A stretch of DNA of 64,000 nt, taken from NCBI GenBank assembly GCA_002256435.1, contig NKJC01000001.1, forward strand, positions 558,001 through 622,000. Reading direction: 5' to 3'. The DNA is from Chitinophagaceae bacterium BSSC1. Lineage in GTDB: Bacteria; Bacteroidota; Bacteroidia; Chitinophagales; Chitinophagaceae. Numbering within the stretch: position 1 is the stretch's first letter; every line of letters begins with the position of its first letter. The position numbers and the translations under genes are program-made. Shown here piece after piece: positions 1 through 8,605 of this stretch. The notes under the pieces are model-generated. The model made no database searches, was not told where the DNA came from, and worked only from the letters and a program-made list of their open reading frames with translations.

Positions 1-1258
<1,258 letters not shown>

Positions 1259-1297
1259 TTATAAAATATTGTTCTTTTTTTCTTCAGCGTGTGCAAT

Positions 1298-1798
1298 TTA
1301 CACATTTGATAGCTTTTTTGCCCTGAAATCATTGATAGAACCCATGGTTTTGCGCAATAAATGCTCAGAAAACCCATTTTCAAGGTAATTTTCAAGTGTT
1401 CCTAACAGTTGGTAGCCTCTTGATTCGTATAATTTTCTGGCGCGATGGTTAAAGGAAGAAACACAAATAAACGCGTTGGGGCTTTTTTGAAAAATAATGG
1501 CTTCTACATGGTCTAATAACAAAGTTCCAATGCCCTTTCCTCTAGCCTGCGGCGATACGGCAATCACTTGTATATAGCCTACAAAAGCCCCTTTTAATTT
1601 AATGATCACAAAACCCAATGGTTCCGAAGCTTCCATGGCAATGAATGCTTGAATCTCATCTATGGGTTGTTGCATTAAAATCATGCCGTCTTCAAAACTT
1701 CTATTCAATGAAATCCAAGGCTCAGATGATGCCATCAAACGCGCGCACCACTGTTGCTCTTCTAATGTGGTGATAGGTTTGATTTGGATATTTGACAT
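1298..1798 (-). CDS. GNAT family N-acetyltransferase
   Basis: A 166-residue protein with the GNAT fold, which transfers an acetyl group from acetyl-CoA to an amine; the substrate is unknown. The acetyl-CoA pyrophosphate-binding loop is visible as SPQARGKGIGTLLLDH around residues 81-96, preceded by the beta-4 strand YIQVIAV, and the C-terminal SSFNHRARKLYESRGY matches the usual last helix and strand of single-domain GNATs. The length is typical. It starts 3 bases from the stop of the upstream ABC ATPase gene, so the two are almost certainly co-transcribed and perhaps translationally coupled. No neighbour indicates the substrate. Confidence 0.85.
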   Translation of the reverse strand: MSNIQIKPITTLEEQQWCARLMASSEPWISLNRSFEDGMILMQQPIDEIQAFIAMEASEPLGFVIIKLKGAFVGYIQVIAVSPQARGKGIGTLLLDHVEAIIFQKSPNAFICVSSFNHRARKLYESRGYQLLGTLENYLENGFSEHLLRKTMGSINDFRAKKLSNV

Positions 1799-1801
1799 GG
1801 C

Positions 1802-2506
1802 TTATTGATTGGTCAAAGAGCGGAATACGTTCTCTAAAGATTGGCCCCCTGATTGAAGATTGGCAAGGGTATCATTGGCCACCATTTGACCCTTGTGTAT
1901 GATAATGACTCTATCACAGATGGCAGTAACTTCTTGTAAAATATGGGAAGAAAATAAGACAGTTTTATTGCTGCCCTGTGCCTTAATTACGTTTCTTATT
2001 TCAACAATTTGGTTAGGATCCAAACCAGAAGTGGGTTCATCTAATACCAACACTTCAGGGTCATGTATCAATGCAGCGGCAAGACCCACGCGTTGTTTAT
2101 AACCCTTTGATAATTGTCCAATTTTCTTGGTAGATTCTGTACTAAGACCCGTTAATTGAATCACGGATTCAATGGCCTTTTTTTTGTCTTCAATGCCGTG
2201 CACACCCGCAATAAAATCTAAGTACTCGCGCACATACATCTCATGATAGAGTGGATTAGCTTCGGGCAAATAACCAATTTTACGTTTGGCTGCAATGGGG
2301 TCAAGACTTACATCAATCCCGCAAACCTTTGCCAGACCTGCGTCTGGAGCCAAGTAGCCAGTAATCATTTTCATGGTGGTACTCTTGCCCGCTCCATTGG
2401 GACCCAGAAATCCAACAATCTCTCCCTTGTTCAACACAAAGGATAATTGGTCCACTGCTTTTTGTGTTCCGTAGTTTTTTCCCAATCCACTGACTTCAAT
2501 ACTCAT
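1802..2506 (-). CDS. ABC transporter ATP-binding protein, GldA-like
   Basis: ATPase subunit of an ABC exporter, 234 residues. Walker A is GPNGAGKST, the ABC signature is LSKGYKQRVG and Walker B plus D-loop is VLVLDEPTSGLD. The segment GYLPEANPLYHEMYVREYLDF closely resembles GldA, the gliding-motility ATPase of Bacteroidota. GldA proteins as I remember them are about 300 residues long, whereas this one stops soon after the nucleotide-binding domain and lacks most of the C-terminal extension. No permease (GldF/GldG type) lies in the window, so a gliding role is not shown. It is probably co-transcribed with the GNAT gene. The family call is firm; the GldA assignment is an inference from similarity. 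Confidence 0.85.
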   Translation of the reverse strand: MSIEVSGLGKNYGTQKAVDQLSFVLNKGEIVGFLGPNGAGKSTTMKMITGYLAPDAGLAKVCGIDVSLDPIAAKRKIGYLPEANPLYHEMYVREYLDFIAGVHGIEDKKKAIESVIQLTGLSTESTKKIGQLSKGYKQRVGLAAALIHDPEVLVLDEPTSGLDPNQIVEIRNVIKAQGSNKTVLFSSHILQEVTAICDRVIIIHKGQMVANDTLANLQSGGQSLENVFRSLTNQ

Positions 2507-2580
2507 GCCCTAGGTTTGCGCAAATTTATGCAATGCTCTTTACTTGGTTATAGGAAGATGGTTAAGGCTTTGGTAAATGC

Positions 2581-2829
2581 CTAGTCCTCTTCAATTTCAG
2601 CCGAGCTTTCTGGTAGGTGATCGTATTCACCCTTCCAGGCAAAATAACCAAAGAGCAACATACCCAAGGCAATGGGAATAAAAACCACAATAAATACACC
2701 CCATTGTATATAGGTATCCATCACGGGTTTCTTGGCCACTTCTGCCATGGCCGTGCGTACCAAGTAAACAGCGGCTAGTGGACCTAGTAAGATCCAAATA
2801 ATGCCCGCATATCTTTTAAGTTGATTCAT
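2581..2829 (-). CDS. small two-helix membrane protein next to MHS transporter
   Basis: An 82-residue protein with two hydrophobic helices, about residues 9-25 (GIIWILLGPLAAVYLVR) and 43-66 (WGVFIVVFIPIALGMLLFGYFAW), and an acidic tail ending in SAEIEED. I have no function for it. It resembles a small Bacteroidota family that I recall as DUF6814, which I could not check. It follows the MHS-type transporter by 31 bases on the same strand, so it is very likely in the same transcript and may be an accessory subunit, much as YjcH accompanies ActP beside acs in enterobacteria. That analogy is positional only; there is no sequence similarity to claim. Confidence 0.75.
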   Translation of the reverse strand: MNQLKRYAGIIWILLGPLAAVYLVRTAMAEVAKKPVMDTYIQWGVFIVVFIPIALGMLLFGYFAWKGEYDHLPESSAEIEED

Positions 2830-2860
2830 CTTAGTGATTTGAATATTTTAAAAAAGCAGA

Positions 2861-4390
2861 TTAATCGTTTACATCGGGATCAATCTTGTTATTAATATAA
2901 AGTGTTCCAATAACCAAGCATATTGCTGCAATGATAATGGGATAAGCCAGTCCGGCTAATTTATCATTGGCATAAATAGTGGTTAACAAGGTTGCAATAA
3001 AGGGTGTTAATCCACCAAATACCCCGTTTCCAATATGATAAGGAAGGGACATGGATGTGTATCGAATCTTGGTTGGGAATAATTCTACTAAAAAAGCTGC
3101 AATAGGTCCATAAACCATGGTTACATAAAGAATCATCAAGAATACATAGAAGACCATTTTCCAGTAATCAGTTGTGCCCAATAGTTTCACCAGTTTTACA
3201 TCGGCCTTAACGGTATGCATCACAGGATCTCCATAAAGCGTGTCTTTTTTGGTTTCTGAAATACTCATCCCATCGGCATAGAATACCTTATTGGTAATGG
3301 TCCTAAGGGTATCTTTTCCGTTGGGCAATTGCACCAAACTAGAATTGATGATCTTTTTGTCTACCAACTCAACCTTGCCTTCATTGCTAGAGAGGTTCAA
3401 TAATTGTTTGAATAAAAATTGATAGCTGACAATGGCCAAGAACATCCCAGTAAGCATGATCCATTTTCTACCTACTCGGTCACTCCATGCACCAAAGACC
3501 ACAAAGAATGGAGTACCCAATAAAATGGCCCAAATGAGAATGGTACGTGACTGGTCAAAATCAATTTTACATACATTCTCTATAAAAGACTGCGCATAGA
3601 ATTGACCAGTGTACCAAACTACACCCTGACCCATGGTAGCGCCAAATAAAGCCAACAAGACCATTTTCAAATTGGTCTTGTGTCCAAAACTTTCTTTGAG
3701 TGGATTTACAGAAACCTTGCCCTCTGATTTGAGTTTTTCAAACAAAGGAGATTCATTCATCTTCATCCTTATATAAATAGAAACAAAGACCAAGATAATA
3801 GACACCAAGAATGGTACCCTCCAGCCCCAGTCATTGAATTTGGCAATAGACTTAGCAGCATCAGCGTCCAAGCTATGACGGGTAATCAGGATCACACCCA
3901 AGGAAATAAATAAACCAAGGGTAGCCGTGGTTTGAATCCAAGAAGTAAAATAACCCCTTCTATTGGCTGGTGCGTGCTCGGCTACATAGGTTGCCGCTCC
4001 ACCGTATTCACCACCAAGAGCCAGACCTTGTAAGAGTCGTAAGAGTAAGACTAAGAGTGGAGCAAAAAAACCAATACTTTCATAGTTGGGAATACAACCA
4101 ATCAAGAAAGTGGAACCTCCCATCAGGACTAGTGTTAAAAGGAATGTGTGTTTACGTCCTATTAAATCGCCCAAGCGGCCAAAGAATAATGCCCCAAAAG
4201 GCCTTACTATAAAACCGGCTGCAAATGTTGCCAGTGTTGAGAGCAAAGCTGCGGTGGGATTGGTTTTTGGGAAAAATTGATTGGCTAATACGGTGGCCAG
4301 TGAGCCAAAAATGTAGAAGTCGTACCATTCAATCAGGGTTCCAAGTGAAGAGGCGCCGATAATCTTCCAAATGCTTTTTGTTTCTTTCAT
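2861..4390 (-). CDS. MFS transporter, metabolite:H+ symporter (MHS) family, with large loop insertion
   Basis: Inner-membrane proton symporter of the ProP/KgtP-like MHS group, likely importing a carboxylate or a similar small metabolite. The N-terminal SSLGTLIEWYDFYIFGS and the loop RPFGALFFGRLGDLIGRK are hallmarks of this group. An upstream in-frame ATG at 4459 would add 23 polar residues. I prefer 4390, because MKETKSIWKIIGASS places the first helix at its usual distance. About 85 hydrophilic residues, roughly 325-410, interrupt the second half between two helices, which standard MHS transporters lack. It is divergent from acs with overlapping predicted promoters and is followed by a small membrane protein. 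Uptake of acetate or a related acid is therefore plausible but unproven. Confidence 0.87.
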   Translation of the reverse strand: MKETKSIWKIIGASSLGTLIEWYDFYIFGSLATVLANQFFPKTNPTAALLSTLATFAAGFIVRPFGALFFGRLGDLIGRKHTFLLTLVLMGGSTFLIGCIPNYESIGFFAPLLVLLLRLLQGLALGGEYGGAATYVAEHAPANRRGYFTSWIQTTATLGLFISLGVILITRHSLDADAAKSIAKFNDWGWRVPFLVSIILVFVSIYIRMKMNESPLFEKLKSEGKVSVNPLKESFGHKTNLKMVLLALFGATMGQGVVWYTGQFYAQSFIENVCKIDFDQSRTILIWAILLGTPFFVVFGAWSDRVGRKWIMLTGMFLAIVSYQFLFKQLLNLSSNEGKVELVDKKIINSSLVQLPNGKDTLRTITNKVFYADGMSISETKKDTLYGDPVMHTVKADVKLVKLLGTTDYWKMVFYVFLMILYVTMVYGPIAAFLVELFPTKIRYTSMSLPYHIGNGVFGGLTPFIATLLTTIYANDKLAGLAYPIIIAAICLVIGTLYINNKIDPDVND

Positions 4391-4428
4391 GTGGGATGCT
4401 TGTGCTGAAATCGTTCTAGAATTAGGTT

Positions 4429-4459
4429 GAAACTTACATGATTCCAACGGTTTTACCAA
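4429..4459 (-). promoter_or_regulatory. predicted promoter of the MHS transporter operon
   Basis: On the minus strand TTGG (4456-4459) and TAAGTTTC (4429-4436) are separated by exactly 19 bases, close to the Bacteroidetes -33 (TTTG) / -7 (TAnnTTTG) layout, with one mismatch in the -7 box. This supports the start at 4390 and would give a leader of about 30 bases. The -33 end is interleaved with the promoter predicted for acs. Confidence 0.4.
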
Positions 4460-4481
4460 GCAAAGGATTAGCGTATATTTA
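4451..4481 (+). promoter_or_regulatory. predicted acs promoter
   Basis: TTTT (4451-4454) and TATATTTA (4474-4481) are 19 bases apart, matching the Bacteroidetes -33/-7 spacing with one mismatch in each box. Initiation would fall near 4488, leaving a leader of about 25 bases before the acs ATG. It overlaps the opposing promoter of the transporter operon. Confidence 0.45.
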
Positions 4482-4514
4482 CATTCCTAACATTTGCTAT
4501 AAAAAAACTGGATC

Positions 4515-6452
4515 ATGCCTTATCCTTATCAGATTAAATCTTACGATCAGTACAAAGCCGATTACAAAAGAAGTATTGAAGACCCTGCCGGATTTTGGGG
4601 AGAAATTGCCGAGAATTTTACATGGCGCAAAAAATGGGATGAAGTACTTAACTGGAATTTCACCGAACCCAAAATTGAATGGTTCAAGGGTGGTAAATTA
4701 AATATCACGGAGAACTGTTTAGACAGGCATTTGGAAAAACACGGAGACATGCCTGCCATGATTTGGGAGCCCAATGATCCAGAAGAACACCATCGGATTA
4801 TTACTTATAAAAAACTGCACGAGAAAGTTTGTCAGTTTTCCCATGTACTCAAAAACAATGGGGTAAAAAAAGGAGATCGTGTTTGTATTTATATGGGTAT
4901 GATTCCTGAACTGGCCATTGCAGTTCTAGCTTGTGCCCGCGTGGGAGCCATCCATAGCGTGGTGTTTGGAGGTTTCTCTGCTCAAAGTATTGCTGATCGT
5001 TTATACGATGCGCAAGCAGAATATATTGTTACATGTGACGGTGCATTCAGAGGCGCCAAAGACATTCCATTAAAGTCTGTCATTGACGATGCATTGATTG
5101 GAAACAGAACCGTAAAAAAAGTCATTGTCTGCACCAGAACAAGGACTCCCGTTTCTATGATTAAGGGCCGTGATCTTTGGTGGGAAGACGAGATTAAGAA
5201 AGTAGAGACCATGGGCTTGCACGATTTTCCTGCAGAGGAAATGGACGCAGAAGATCCATTGTTCATTTTGTATACATCGGGTTCAACAGGTAAACCCAAG
5301 GGCGTGGTACATACCTGCGGTGGCTATATGGTTTATACCAATTATACTTTTGTAAATGTATTCCAATACCAACCAGGTGATATTCATTTCTGCACTGCCG
5401 ATATTGGTTGGATTACGGGTCATAGTTATATAGTGTATGGTCCGCTAAGTGCGGGTGCTACCACCCTGATGTTTGAAGGCGTACCTACCTTTCCAGACGC
5501 AAGTAGGTTCTGGGATATTGTTGACAAATTCAAAGTAAATATTCTCTATACCGCTCCAACAGCTATTCGTAGTTTAATGGGCTATGGCCTAGGACCCTTA
5601 CAGGGCAAGCATTTGACCAGCTTGAAAGTATTGGGAACCGTGGGTGAACCCATTAATGAAGAAGCATGGCATTGGTATAGTGAACACGTGGGCAAGAACA
5701 ATTGTCCCGTAGTAGATACTTGGTGGCAAACAGAAACCGGTGGTACTTTAATCAGCAATATGGCTGGTATTACCCCTGCTGTTCCAAGTTGGGCTACCCT
5801 ACCCATGCCAGGACTAGAAATGGTCTTGGTAGATGAGAAGGGAGAAGAAATTATACAAGAAGGCGAAGAAACCGTTTCAGGAAATCTTTGTATCAAGAGT
5901 CCTTGGCCTGGTATTCTAAGAACTACTTATGGTGACCATGAAAGATGCCGCACCAATTATTTTGCTACCTATCCTGGCATGTATTTTACGGGTGATGGTG
6001 CCCTGAAAGACAAGAACGGATTCTTTAGAATTACTGGAAGGGTGGATGATGTATTGAATGTGAGCGGGCACCGAATTGGAACAGCCGAATTAGAAAATGC
6101 TATTAACATGCACAGCGGCGTAGTAGAAAGCGCTGTGGTTGGCTATCCGCACGATATCAAGGGTCAGGGCATTTATGCTTTTGTCATTTACCAAGGCTCA
6201 CATGGACAAGACACCCATGGAACGGCCGAAATGATTAGAAAGGATTTGAACCAAACCATTACAAGAATCATTGGCGCTATTGCCAAACCAGATAAGATTC
6301 AATTTGTCAGTGGTCTACCAAAAACCCGCAGTGGAAAAATCATGCGTAGAATTTTGCGTAAGATTGCCGAGGGCGATTTGGACAATGTTGGAGATATCTC
6401 TACCCTACTTGACCCAACCGTAGTAGAAGAAATTAAACGTGGCAAAATCTAA
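4515..6452 (+). CDS. acs: acetyl-CoA synthetase (acetate--CoA ligase, AMP-forming)
   Basis: Activates acetate to acetyl-CoA through acetyl-AMP in the cytoplasm. The 645 residues match the usual length of about 650. Visible motifs are the phosphate-binding YTSGSTGKPKGVVHT near residue 256, the acetate-pocket stretch TADIGWITGHSYIVYGP, the adenine-binding DTWWQTETGG, the hinge GRVDDVLNVSGHRIGTAE and the C-terminal KTRSGKIMRRILRKI, whose lysine is the acyl-adenylate catalytic residue and the acetylation-control site in this family. It is divergent from an MHS transporter with overlapping predicted promoters, suggesting joint control of uptake and activation. A cloverleaf palindrome begins directly after the stop codon. 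Confidence 0.98.
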   Translation: MPYPYQIKSYDQYKADYKRSIEDPAGFWGEIAENFTWRKKWDEVLNWNFTEPKIEWFKGGKLNITENCLDRHLEKHGDMPAMIWEPNDPEEHHRIITYKKLHEKVCQFSHVLKNNGVKKGDRVCIYMGMIPELAIAVLACARVGAIHSVVFGGFSAQSIADRLYDAQAEYIVTCDGAFRGAKDIPLKSVIDDALIGNRTVKKVIVCTRTRTPVSMIKGRDLWWEDEIKKVETMGLHDFPAEEMDAEDPLFILYTSGSTGKPKGVVHTCGGYMVYTNYTFVNVFQYQPGDIHFCTADIGWITGHSYIVYGPLSAGATTLMFEGVPTFPDASRFWDIVDKFKVNILYTAPTAIRSLMGYGLGPLQGKHLTSLKVLGTVGEPINEEAWHWYSEHVGKNNCPVVDTWWQTETGGTLISNMAGITPAVPSWATLPMPGLEMVLVDEKGEEIIQEGEETVSGNLCIKSPWPGILRTTYGDHERCRTNYFATYPGMYFTGDGALKDKNGFFRITGRVDDVLNVSGHRIGTAELENAINMHSGVVESAVVGYPHDIKGQGIYAFVIYQGSHGQDTHGTAEMIRKDLNQTITRIIGAIAKPDKIQFVSGLPKTRSGKIMRRILRKIAEGDLDNVGDISTLLDPTVVEEIKRGKI

Positions 6453-6495
6453 CCACCATCCCCTCCCTGGAGGGGTGGCCGAAGGCCAGGGTGGG
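6453..6495. repeat. REP-like cloverleaf palindromic element
   Basis: A 43-base GC-rich element lies between the convergent acs and TerC genes. An outer stem pairs CCACC (6453-6457) with GGTGG (6490-6494). Inside are a 7-bp perfect hairpin, CCCCTCC (6460-6466) with GGAGGGG (6469-6475), and a 5-bp hairpin, TGGCC (6476-6480) with GGCCA (6484-6488) and a GAA loop. It resembles the repeated intergenic GGAGGGGTGGCC...GGTGG palindromes that I recall from many Bacteroidota genomes. Only one copy is in this window, so repetition is not shown here. It may also act as a terminator or 3'-end stabiliser for acs, since TTTT follows. Confidence 0.7.
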
Positions 6496-6503
6496 TTTTA
6501 AGA

Positions 6504-7295
6504 TTATTTTGCTTGATCCCCGGGCTGATGCGGCTCGGGGATTTTTGGATCCCTTAGCTGAACCGGCTTGCGTTTCACGCGCTCTTTCATGTTCATAATT
6601 TCTACTACAAAGCTAAATGCCATGGCAAAATAGATATAGTTCTTGAGCTGTAAATCATGTGCGCGTTCACTATCCCATCCTTCTACTAATAATACCAAAC
6701 CAATCATCACTAGGAATGATAGGGCCAACATTTTTAAGGTAGGATGCTTGTGTATAAAAGCAGAAATAAAAGGGCTGAACAAAAACATCACAATCATGGC
6801 AATTACCACCGCCGCAATCATGATTTCTACGTGTTTGGCCGTACCACCGGCAGTAATAATACTGTCAAAACTAAAGACCATATCAATCAACATAATCTGC
6901 ACTACTGCAGCGCCAAATGTCAAAGGCTTGGTGCTGATGCCAGCTTCCAAATCTGTATCACCTTCCAATTTGTGGTGAATTTCTTTCACCGTTTTATAAA
7001 TCAAAAACAAACCTCCAGCAATCATCACCAAGCTGGCAATGTCAAAGGGTTTATTCATGATGGTAAACAGGGGTTTACCTTTTTGTGAGATTAACCAGCT
7101 CAGACCAAATAGTAAAATGGAGCGCATGATAATACCCGTAATCATCCAAGCAAGCCTACCTTTTTTCTGGTCATTTTGGGGAAGCCTATTGAGGATAATG
7201 GATACAAAAATCACATTGTCAATACCAAGAACTACTTCTAGGATTACTAATACTAAAAAACTGATCAGACTCTCTACGGTTAATAAATGCTCCAT
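6504..7295 (-). CDS. TerC family integral membrane protein (YgdQ-like)
   Basis: A 263-residue inner-membrane protein of the TerC/Alx superfamily, whose members are linked to manganese or other metal export and to tellurite resistance. The acidic intramembrane motifs are visible: LEVVLGIDNVIF near residue 19 and MLIDMVFSFDSIITA near residue 136, with aspartates at the positions conserved in the family. About seven hydrophobic helices are seen, and the C-terminal tail after residue 240 is charged and proline-rich. The length and the KHPTLKMLALSFLVMIGL segment are closest to the YgdQ subgroup in my memory. The transported ion is not deducible from context. Confidence 0.9.
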   Translation of the reverse strand: MEHLLTVESLISFLVLVILEVVLGIDNVIFVSIILNRLPQNDQKKGRLAWMITGIIMRSILLFGLSWLISQKGKPLFTIMNKPFDIASLVMIAGGLFLIYKTVKEIHHKLEGDTDLEAGISTKPLTFGAAVVQIMLIDMVFSFDSIITAGGTAKHVEIMIAAVVIAMIVMFLFSPFISAFIHKHPTLKMLALSFLVMIGLVLLVEGWDSERAHDLQLKNYIYFAMAFSFVVEIMNMKERVKRKPVQLRDPKIPEPHQPGDQAK

Positions 7296-7308
7296 ATAAC
7301 TATTTGTG

Positions 7309-7316
7309 CAAATATA
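7309..7316 (-). promoter_or_regulatory. -7 promoter box of the TerC gene
   Basis: TATATTTG on the minus strand is a perfect TAnnTTTG match, ending 13 bases before the ATG at 7295. The predicted leader is only about 5-10 bases. I saw no TTTG at the expected -33 distance. Confidence 0.45.
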
Positions 7317-7336
7317 GGGAGCAGATAATAACCAAT

Positions 7337-8596
7337 TTAACCGCGCATCAAATCAAGTGGTTTACCGTTCCAATCTGGGAACAGCCCCTTGCTATTTTGC
7401 AGTTTTAGATGGGACTGGGCAACATTGCTAAATACGGCCCTAAAATCAGTGGATACAGGCAGGTCACGCTTGTCTTCTAGATCTTCTTTGGCCAAGGATT
7501 TAATATTCTGATACACTTTACCTCCTTGTACATCATTACCCAAGACAAATAAGCAAGAAGCCCTACCATGGTCAGTGCCACCGGTTCCATTTTGGTGAGC
7601 GGTTCTACCAAATTCGGTCATGGTCATCACAGTTACCTCGTCTTGATATGCACTCAAGTCTTTCCAAAAAGCAGCAATAGAATCACTAAAGTCTTTTAGA
7701 TTTCTAGCAAAAGCACCATTGGTAGTACCCTGGTTTACGTGGGTATCCCATCCGCCAGATTCTGCAAAAGCCAGTTCCAAACCAACCTGCATTTTAATGA
7801 GCACCGCAATTTGTTTGAGTGAATTACCCAATGCCGTTTGCGGATACACAACGTCTTTGGCGGGTTGATAATTTTTGAGCTCGTTCACGTTCAACATTTT
7901 CATGGCGTCAAAACTCTCTTTACCCGTTTTATTCAACAAGCTACTAGAAGTTTGATCATAGAGGTCTTCAAAAGACTGAGACACGGTTTTACCAGCCATG
8001 GGATTATTGCGCATTTGAATGGCAAAATCCTGCAAATTACTAATGGCCAATGCCTCATTGTCTCCATAAAAACTTCTAGGCAATGCATTGGTCAAACTCA
8101 CGGCCCTAAATGGGGTGGCGTCATGACCCATTAAACCCGCTACCCTATTGAGCCAACCACTGGCAGTGCCTTTGTTAAAAGGGGTTCCAGCTTCCATATA
8201 ATCCTGCGCGTCAAAATGACTACGCGTATTATTGGGGCTACCCACACCATGCACAATGGCCATACGTTTATCTGCAAAAAAAGGTTGCAAAGAAGCCATA
8301 GCAGGATGCAAACCAAAATGGTCATCCAAATTAAAGAGACCTCCTTCTTTTTCTAGGGGACTCATATACAAACCAGGACGTAAGATTTTTAAATTAGGAT
8401 CAGCATAAGGGCTTACCGCCATTAAACCATCCATGGCTCCGCGTTGAAAAATACAGACCATGACCTTATTTTTTTTATAAGGCTGCAGGATCTTTTGGCC
8501 GCTAGCAGCCGATGCTATAAAGTTAGGCAACCCACCAAACCCCGTAGCAAAAAGCGCCAATGCGCCAGATTTCATAAATGCTCTGCGATGTATCAT
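7337..8596 (-). CDS. DUF1501 domain protein with Tat-type signal
   Basis: A 419-residue secreted protein of the DUF1501 family, distantly related to the alkaline phosphatase/sulfatase fold; its function is not established. The N-terminus MIHRRAFMKSGALALFATGF contains a twin-arginine motif (RRAFMK), so Tat export to the periplasm is likely. Family segments seen are AMDGLMAVSPYADP, the repeated histidine regions GVGSPNNTRSHFDAQDYMEAG and GGWDTHVNQG, and TMTEFGRTAHQNGTGGTDHGRAS near the C-terminal third. It begins 10 bases after the DUF1800 gene ends, and the two form the well-known conserved pair. The export route of the partner differs, since its signal has no RR motif. Confidence 0.92.
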   Translation of the reverse strand: MIHRRAFMKSGALALFATGFGGLPNFIASAASGQKILQPYKKNKVMVCIFQRGAMDGLMAVSPYADPNLKILRPGLYMSPLEKEGGLFNLDDHFGLHPAMASLQPFFADKRMAIVHGVGSPNNTRSHFDAQDYMEAGTPFNKGTASGWLNRVAGLMGHDATPFRAVSLTNALPRSFYGDNEALAISNLQDFAIQMRNNPMAGKTVSQSFEDLYDQTSSSLLNKTGKESFDAMKMLNVNELKNYQPAKDVVYPQTALGNSLKQIAVLIKMQVGLELAFAESGGWDTHVNQGTTNGAFARNLKDFSDSIAAFWKDLSAYQDEVTVMTMTEFGRTAHQNGTGGTDHGRASCLFVLGNDVQGGKVYQNIKSLAKEDLEDKRDLPVSTDFRAVFSNVAQSHLKLQNSKGLFPDWNGKPLDLMRG

Positions 8597-8605
8597 AGGA
8601 TGCGT

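Noticed and set aside
4390-4459. Upstream ATG at 4459 as start of the MHS transporter
   Set aside because: It would add 23 polar residues not seen before the first helix of this family and would place the start inside the predicted promoters; ATG 4390 fits better.
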